A DNA stretch of 10,260 bases from JBKEBQ01 sp047973225 (GTDB lineage Bacteria; Bacillota_I; Bacilli_A; Erysipelotrichales; Erysipelotrichaceae). Below are positions 6,581 through 10,260 of the stretch, piece after piece (positions within the stretch are counted from its first letter, which is position 1; each line of letters opens with the position of its first letter). The position numbers and the translations under genes are program-made. Under the pieces are notes generated by a model. That model was not told the DNA's origin. It searched no databases and was given only the letters and a program-made list of their open reading frames with translations. The DNA is taken from assembly GCA_047973225.1 (NCBI GenBank), contig JBKEBQ010000015.1:1-10260 (forward strand). Direction: 5' to 3'.

Positions 6581-8290
6581 CTAATTAAAAAACTTTGTCT
6601 CTGGACTTTCAAATGCAAATGGAGATTGAGATTCCATACTATCTAAAAGCTCTAAAAGCTCGATCTTAGCCTGTTCAATCGTCGCCAATTTCCCATCTCT
6701 TTTTAAGTTTTTTGTATGAACAATAATGGATGCTGCCATCTCTCTTTTAGAACCAATACTTTCTTCAAAAATACGAGAAGCTCTCTCAATAATATATTCC
6801 AAAACCTCATCTTCTATAATTTGCATTTTTATTTTTTTAATATCCTTTGTCTTTTTTTCTATATCTTCTGATGAAAGTGCTGTAGCCTGAGTAAAAAAGA
6901 CTTTTTGAACTCCTTCGCCTGTTGACACAACATTTACATCGACATCAAGGATACCGTTGATATCATATGTAAAACGGACATCCACTAACTCATGCTCTGA
7001 ACGATTTTGAGGAATATCCACTGTTAAAGAGCCAAGAAACTGATTTTTATCAGCAACACTCTCTTCACCTTGATAGATTTTAACCTCTATCTGCTTTTGA
7101 CCCTTGTAGTTTGTTTTATATCTTTCAACCTTACTGCAAGGAAGAGTCGTGTTTCTATCAATAATTGCAGAAAAGAGTAGGCTGCGATTATCTGAACAGC
7201 TAACTTCAATCCCCAGTGAAAAAGGACAGATATCCGTTAACACTTTATCCTTAATTTGCGAGTTTCTCTCTTTAATACCAGCTACATAACCACAACCCAT
7301 ACCGATAAGATAATCAACATCCCCACTTACCTCTGGTTTCTTTTCAAATAGATATTCTAAATATTCTTGAACAACAGTAAGCCGACTAGATCCACCCACC
7401 ATGATTAAACGATCGACTTCAACAACACTCATTTGAGCATCTTTTAAAGCTTTTTTAACAACACCTTTTATTCTAGCTAACAGCGGCTCAAAGATTTCAA
7501 GCAATGATTCATTTGTAAGACTAATTGTAATTTTTCTATCATCTAAGTAAAGATCATAAGAAGACTCATCTTTTAACGAAAGATCTTTTTTTAACTCTTC
7601 AATATGTCTTGTAAGAATTGCTGATTCTTTTGAAGAGAGATTATACAGATTATGTGTTTCAATTACAAAATCTTCAATTGCTTGATTAAAGTCTTCTCCA
7701 CCCAAATGATTATCTCCAGATACAGATATAATTTCAACTATATTTTCAAAACAATCAACCACAGAAACATCAAGTGTCCCTCCACCTATATCAAAGATTA
7801 AAAGTTTTTCAAAACTTGTTTGATTGATTCTAGATGCCAATGCTGCAGCACTAGGTTCATTTATAATACGATCTACCCTTATCCCCGCCACTTCACCAGC
7901 CTGTTTAGTAGCCAAACGTTTTACATCATTAAAATAAGCCGGAACACTTATAACCGCCTCTTCAATTTTTTCCCCAAGATAATTTTCAGCATCTTGTACA
8001 AGCTGCCTGATAACCATGGCAGAAAGATCGATAGGTGTGTAGCCTTGACCATTTAAATTGTAAATTTTATCACTTCCCATAAAGGTTTTAAAAGCTGCAA
8101 CAGTATTATCATTATCTGTAATAATACGCTCTTTCGCTATTTTACCAACTATAACACCATCATCATGAACAGAAACAACACTTGGCGTTAAATATTCATT
8201 AAATTGGTTTGGTATCAGCTCTACCTTACCATCTTTAAATACACTTACCAATGAATTGGTAGTGCCTAAATCAATACCTATAATAATCAT
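6581..8290 (-). CDS. hscC: HscC-type Hsp70 chaperone
   Basis: A protein of 569 residues, shorter than DnaK (about 610-640) and close to E. coli HscC (about 556). The ATPase domain shows GIDLGTTNS (5-13), VPAYFNDVKR, INEPSAAAL, DIGGGTLDV (167-175), GGED and VGGSSR (298-303). The early text GKVELIPNQFNEYLTPSVVS and the linker VLTDICPFSLGIEV (350-363) match HscC rather than DnaK (LDVTPLSLGIET). A beta substrate-binding region (about 365-470, with NTTLP and FTYDINGILDV) is followed by a short helical tail and no long lid. GGGAGG stands 5 nt before the ATG. HscC proteins are specialised Hsp70s whose clients are poorly known. The adjoining J-domain membrane protein is the evident co-chaperone. The gene is intact. 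Confidence 0.92.
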   Translation of the reverse strand: MIIIGIDLGTTNSLVSVFKDGKVELIPNQFNEYLTPSVVSVHDDGVIVGKIAKERIITDNDNTVAAFKTFMGSDKIYNLNGQGYTPIDLSAMVIRQLVQDAENYLGEKIEEAVISVPAYFNDVKRLATKQAGEVAGIRVDRIINEPSAAALASRINQTSFEKLLIFDIGGGTLDVSVVDCFENIVEIISVSGDNHLGGEDFNQAIEDFVIETHNLYNLSSKESAILTRHIEELKKDLSLKDESSYDLYLDDRKITISLTNESLLEIFEPLLARIKGVVKKALKDAQMSVVEVDRLIMVGGSSRLTVVQEYLEYLFEKKPEVSGDVDYLIGMGCGYVAGIKERNSQIKDKVLTDICPFSLGIEVSCSDNRSLLFSAIIDRNTTLPCSKVERYKTNYKGQKQIEVKIYQGEESVADKNQFLGSLTVDIPQNRSEHELVDVRFTYDINGILDVDVNVVSTGEGVQKVFFTQATALSSEDIEKKTKDIKKIKMQIIEDEVLEYIIERASRIFEESIGSKREMAASIIVHTKNLKRDGKLATIEQAKIELLELLDSMESQSPFAFESPETKFFN

Positions 8291-8325
8291 AGATCCCTCC
8301 CACTCCTATGTAAATATATCACAAA

Positions 8326-8353
8326 ACTATATATAAAATAAAGTGTGTTTTAA
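8326..8353 (-). promoter_or_regulatory. Possible promoter of the hscC/J-domain operon
   Basis: Minus-strand TTAAAA (8353-8348), a 16-nt spacer and TATAGT (8331-8326) make a moderate sigma-A-type promoter 36 nt before the hscC ATG. The -35 box overlaps the end of the palindrome at 8352-8367, which suits control by a repressor. Other AT-rich -10 candidates such as TATATT lie nearer the gene, so the exact choice is uncertain. Confidence 0.35.
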
Positions 8354-8367
8354 TGAATTAATTCATT
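8352..8367. promoter_or_regulatory. 16-bp perfect palindrome, candidate operator
   Basis: AATGAATTAATTCATT equals its own reverse complement. It lies 62 nt upstream of the hscC start and touches the proposed -35 box. Its size and symmetry suit a dimeric repressor site. It is not the CIRCE element (TTAGCACTC-N9-GAGTGCTAA) of HrcA-controlled heat-shock operons. AT-rich palindromes can also arise by chance. Confidence 0.4.
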
Positions 8368-8594
8368 TACTTCTTTTCGATGTATGTTTTGCCATCAAGT
8401 TTATCGACATTATCCTACATGCGAATGAACTCTTGTTTCCGCTTATTAGCAAATAATCTCGAAATCCCCCTTCATTTTCGCAACTACCTTGCGTTGCTTA
8501 TGCTAGACGCTTTTGCCCTAGATGCTATCTTCTTTTAAAAGCATAGATATACCAACTTGCATTCTTTGTTTTTTTTGTTAGGATGAAAACAATT
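8368..8594. other. Intergenic stretch with no intact gene, perhaps decayed coding sequence
   Basis: This is most of the gap between the divergent hscC and FAD genes. No intact frame with a ribosome binding site was seen. On the minus strand, about 8460-8367 reads ANKRKQEFIRM, a stop (8415-8417), then DNVDKLDGKTYIEKK and TAA. It resembles the tail of a real protein broken by one stop, but I cannot name a family. The composition is less AT-rich than the bases around it. Confidence 0.3.
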
Positions 8595-8637
8595 AAAAAA
8601 ACTTCCGTTTCGCTTTACTGCAAAAAGAAGTATTTTT
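8595..8637 (-). terminator. Hairpin with terminator form on the minus strand
   Basis: Read on the minus strand, AAAAATACTTC (8637-8627) pairs with GAAGTTTTTTT (8605-8595) with one mismatch. Inside, TTTTGC pairs with GCGAAA around an AGTAAA loop. The stem ends in a run of seven T. It lies directly after an extended -10 box at 8641-8649, so it could attenuate that promoter, or it may be left over from a lost leftward gene. Confidence 0.4.
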
Positions 8638-8640
8638 ATT

Positions 8641-8649
8641 ATTATAACA
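8641..8649 (-). promoter_or_regulatory. Extended -10 element facing hscC
   Basis: Minus-strand TGTTATAAT is identical to the element at 2002-2010 and matches TGn-TATAAT perfectly. The -35 position (TTATGT at 17 nt) is poor. A transcript would start near 8634 and meet the hairpin at once, or read through to hscC after about 340 nt. In AT-rich DNA this could be chance. Confidence 0.3.
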
Positions 8650-8667
8650 TAGAAATAAATAAAACAT

Positions 8668-8689
8668 AAGACTTGCCTTTCCTTTTATC
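8668..8689 (+). repeat. Direct repeat, copy 2 (IS-end-like) before the FAD gene
   Basis: It matches the IS right end at 4748-4769 at 21 of 22 positions, in the same orientation. No other IS sequence is recognisable to its left. It may be the right end of a second, almost completely lost IS copy. Its TTGCCT also serves as the -35 box of the proposed promoter for the downstream gene. Confidence 0.75.
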
Positions 8690-8700
8690 ATCTATATACT
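8673..8700 (+). promoter_or_regulatory. Probable promoter of the FAD oxidoreductase gene
   Basis: TTGCCT (8673-8678), a 16-nt spacer and TATACT (8695-8700) fit a sigma-A promoter, with transcription starting near 8707, just before the GGAGG ribosome binding site. The -35 box lies inside the IS-end-like repeat. Many IS ends carry outward-facing -35 boxes that form hybrid promoters with flanking DNA, so this may be such a case. Confidence 0.5.
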
Positions 8701-8724
8701 TGTATAGGCATGGAGGTTTTGTTT

Positions 8725-10095
8725 ATGAAGTATGATGTTATTATTGTTGGCGCAGGTCCTGGTGGTATATTTTCCGCTTATGAACTCGCAAAAGAAAATC
8801 ATAATTTAAGTATTTTGGTTCTAGAAAGTGGTTTTGCATTAGCAAAAAGAAAGTGTCCTATTGACGGTGATAAGATAAAAAGCTGTATTGATTGTCCCAC
8901 TTGTGCGATTATGAAAGGCTTTGGTGGTGCCGGTGCTTTTTCCGATGGTAAATATAATATTACCAATGAATTTGGTGGAAATCTTCATGAATATGTCGGT
9001 AAACAAGAAGCAATTGATTTGATGAACTATGTAGATGATATCAATATGCAGTATGGAGGAAATGGTGCTCGCAAGTTTTCAACAGCCAGCTCTTCTTTAA
9101 AGAAGGAATGTTTAAAACATGACTTACATCTATTAGATGCTTCTGTACGCCATTTAGGTACAGATTTAAACTATGTCATTTTAAAAAACTTATACAATGC
9201 ATTAAAACATAAAATCACTTTTAAATTTCACGCTCATGTTAGCAACATTGTACATGAAGATGATTATCGGGTATTTGTTGGTGATGATGTGTATGAGGCA
9301 CGTTATGTCATTGTGTCTACCGGGCGAAGTGGCTCTAAATGGATGCAATCCATATGTGATAATTTACATATCAAAACCCAATCTAGCCGTGTCGATATTG
9401 GCGTTCGTGTAGAACTTCCTGCCGCTACCTTTGAACACATTACAGATGATGTATATGAAAGTAAAATCGTCTATCGAACACGCAAATTCCAAGATAAGGT
9501 AAGAACCTTCTGTATGAATCCAAAAGGTGTTGTCGTAAACGAAAACACCAATGGCATTATTACCGTGAATGGACATAGTTATGAGGATCCCGCTTTATTT
9601 AGTGAAAATACAAACTTTGCGTTGCTTGTATCCAATCATTTTTCACAACCATTCAAAAATAGCAATGAGTATGGAGAAAGTATCGCAAAACTTTCCAATA
9701 TGTTAGGTGGTGGTGTTTTGGTACAGCGCTTTGGCGATTTGATTCGTGGACAAAGAAGTACGCCTTCTAGAATTGCTGGAAGTTTCGTAACACCAAGTTT
9801 AAAAGCCACGCCTGGTGATTTGAGTCTTGTCATTCCGAAGCGACAATTAGATGATATTATTGAAATGATTTATGCTTTGGATAAGGTAGCACCTGGAACA
9901 GCCAGTGATGATACATTACTATATGGAGTTGAAGTAAAATTTTATAACTTGGAAGTAGAAGTAGATACCCATTTGGAAACCGCACATAAAAATTTATTTG
10001 TGATTGGTGATTGCAGTGGTGTAACCCACTCTTTATCCCATGCAAGTGCAAGTGGAATTTATGTCGCTAGAAAAATTTGTAAAACAGAAGCTTAA
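8725..10095 (+). CDS. FAD-dependent oxidoreductase/dehydrogenase (COG2509-like)
   Basis: A protein of 456 residues from ATG 8725, which has GGAGG 8 nt upstream. An in-frame ATG at 8710 would add five residues but overlaps that ribosome binding site and is rejected. The N-terminus YDVIIVGAGPGGIFSAYEL is a Rossmann dinucleotide-binding fold with GxGxxG at 9-14. Next come a Cys-rich insert, CPIDGDKIKSCIDCPTC (C44, C54, C57, C60), and the family mark FGGAGAFSDGK (66-76). Near the C-terminus, NLFVIGDCSG (423-432) is the second FAD-contact motif. These are features of the poorly characterised NAD(FAD)-utilising dehydrogenases often grouped as COG2509; electron donor and substrate are unknown. No signal peptide or membrane segment is seen, so it should be cytosolic. 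It is a single-gene unit, divergent from hscC. Confidence 0.88.
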   Translation: MKYDVIIVGAGPGGIFSAYELAKENHNLSILVLESGFALAKRKCPIDGDKIKSCIDCPTCAIMKGFGGAGAFSDGKYNITNEFGGNLHEYVGKQEAIDLMNYVDDINMQYGGNGARKFSTASSSLKKECLKHDLHLLDASVRHLGTDLNYVILKNLYNALKHKITFKFHAHVSNIVHEDDYRVFVGDDVYEARYVIVSTGRSGSKWMQSICDNLHIKTQSSRVDIGVRVELPAATFEHITDDVYESKIVYRTRKFQDKVRTFCMNPKGVVVNENTNGIITVNGHSYEDPALFSENTNFALLVSNHFSQPFKNSNEYGESIAKLSNMLGGGVLVQRFGDLIRGQRSTPSRIAGSFVTPSLKATPGDLSLVIPKRQLDDIIEMIYALDKVAPGTASDDTLLYGVEVKFYNLEVEVDTHLETAHKNLFVIGDCSGVTHSLSHASASGIYVARKICKTEA

Positions 10096-10142
10096 TAAAA
10101 AAAAAAGAAGCTATAGACGAATTTATTTATTCGAAAAAGAAA

Positions 10143-10167
10143 GGGGCTGTAACGAATAAACAACCCT
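10143..10167 (-). terminator. Weak hairpin, better formed on the minus strand
   Basis: GGGCTGT (10144-10150) and ACAACCC (10160-10166) pair with one C-A mismatch on the plus strand. On the minus strand the same position is a U-G wobble, and the stem is followed by CTTTCTTTTT. It could end transcription coming from the right. Nearby, CGAAT/ATTCG at about 10119-10134 makes a further short stem. Confidence 0.35.
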
Positions 10168-10173
10168 AACATA

Positions 10174-10216
10174 ACGAAAAAGGGTACTGCTCATTGTGAG
10201 TGATACCCTTTTTCGT
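10174..10216 (+). terminator. Strong bidirectional intrinsic terminator after the FAD gene
   Basis: ACGAAAAAGGGTA (10174-10186) pairs perfectly with TACCCTTTTTCGT (10204-10216) over 13 bp. Inside, CTCA/TGAG adds four more pairs around a TTG loop, with a small internal mismatch. One arm holds five A and the other five T, so on either strand a run of T follows the GGGTA/TACCC core. It lies 78 nt after the FAD stop codon. Confidence 0.8.
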
Positions 10217-10229
10217 GTAAAATATACAT

Positions 10230-10260
10230 ATGGAACAATTAAATAATCAACCCAATATGT
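10230..10260 (+). CDS. Possible first codons of a rightward gene (very uncertain)
   Basis: ATG at 10230 opens MEQLNNQPNM to the window edge. There is no ribosome binding site. A loose promoter, TTGTGA (10194-10199) and TAAAAT (10218-10223) with an 18-nt spacer, would make it nearly leaderless. The text is reminiscent of N-termini of some transposases, but ten residues prove nothing. The minus strand here could equally be the end of a leftward gene. Confidence 0.2.
   Translation, partial: MEQLNNQPNM

Noticed and set aside
6581..8290. Housekeeping DnaK
   Set aside because: The length (569), the DICPFSLGIEV linker, the short C-terminal tail and the membrane J partner fit HscC better. No grpE, hrcA or dnaJ is adjacent.
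8500..8535. Two CTAGAYGC-like repeats 16 nt apart
   Set aside because: Only eight bases are shared and nothing further supports a function.
8710..8724. Upstream ATG start for the FAD oxidoreductase
   Set aside because: It overlaps the GGAGG ribosome binding site that serves ATG 8725, and the family begins at the KYDVIIVGAG motif.
1..10260. tRNA, rRNA, CRISPR array or riboswitch
   Set aside because: No cloverleaf-like sequence, repeat-spacer pattern or known aptamer core was seen on either strand by reading.

Overview
The window is AT-rich DNA from a low-GC Gram-positive bacterium. AGGAGG-like ribosome binding sites, TGn-TATAAT promoters, and the mix of mnmE, tatD and a large FAD-dependent oxidoreductase of the CPI...CxxCxxC...FGGAGAFSDGK type point to Bacillota, possibly the Erysipelotrichia. 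The phylum is an inference from style and gene content, and the class is only a guess.

Left part (1-4137, all on the minus strand). A convincing leftward operon runs mnmE (tRNA wobble-uridine modification GTPase), then tatD (metal-dependent DNase), then a fusion of an RDD membrane domain to a PHP hydrolase domain. It ends in an intrinsic hairpin terminator just after the last stop codon. mnmE and tatD are 7 nt apart. The RDD-PHP gene follows after about 40 nt and probably has its own extended -10 promoter as well. Further left, a separate leftward gene of unknown function with its own promoter runs off the window.

Middle (4138-8709). Between mnmE and the next gene lies a wreck of an IS3-family insertion sequence: recognisable OrfA/OrfB pieces in three frames, large internal deletions and degenerate inverted ends. 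To its right is a two-gene leftward module: an HscC-type Hsp70 followed, with no intergenic base, by a membrane-anchored J-domain protein. That protein has a degenerate HPE motif, three membrane segments and a beta-propeller-like C-terminal domain predicted to lie outside the membrane. The right end of the IS seems to supply the stop codon of the J-domain gene. A near-identical copy of that 22-bp IS end lies on the far side of the module, in front of the FAD gene, so the chaperone pair is flanked by direct repeats. A 16-bp perfect palindrome abuts the likely promoter of the chaperone operon.

Right part (8710-10260). A rightward FAD-dependent oxidoreductase is followed by two hairpins, the second a strong bidirectional terminator, and perhaps by the first codons of another rightward gene.

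Most worth following up are the HscC/J-membrane pair with its repeats and palindrome, and the RDD-PHP fusion, whose PHP active site has lost several expected metal ligands. No tRNA, rRNA, CRISPR array or riboswitch was recognised.
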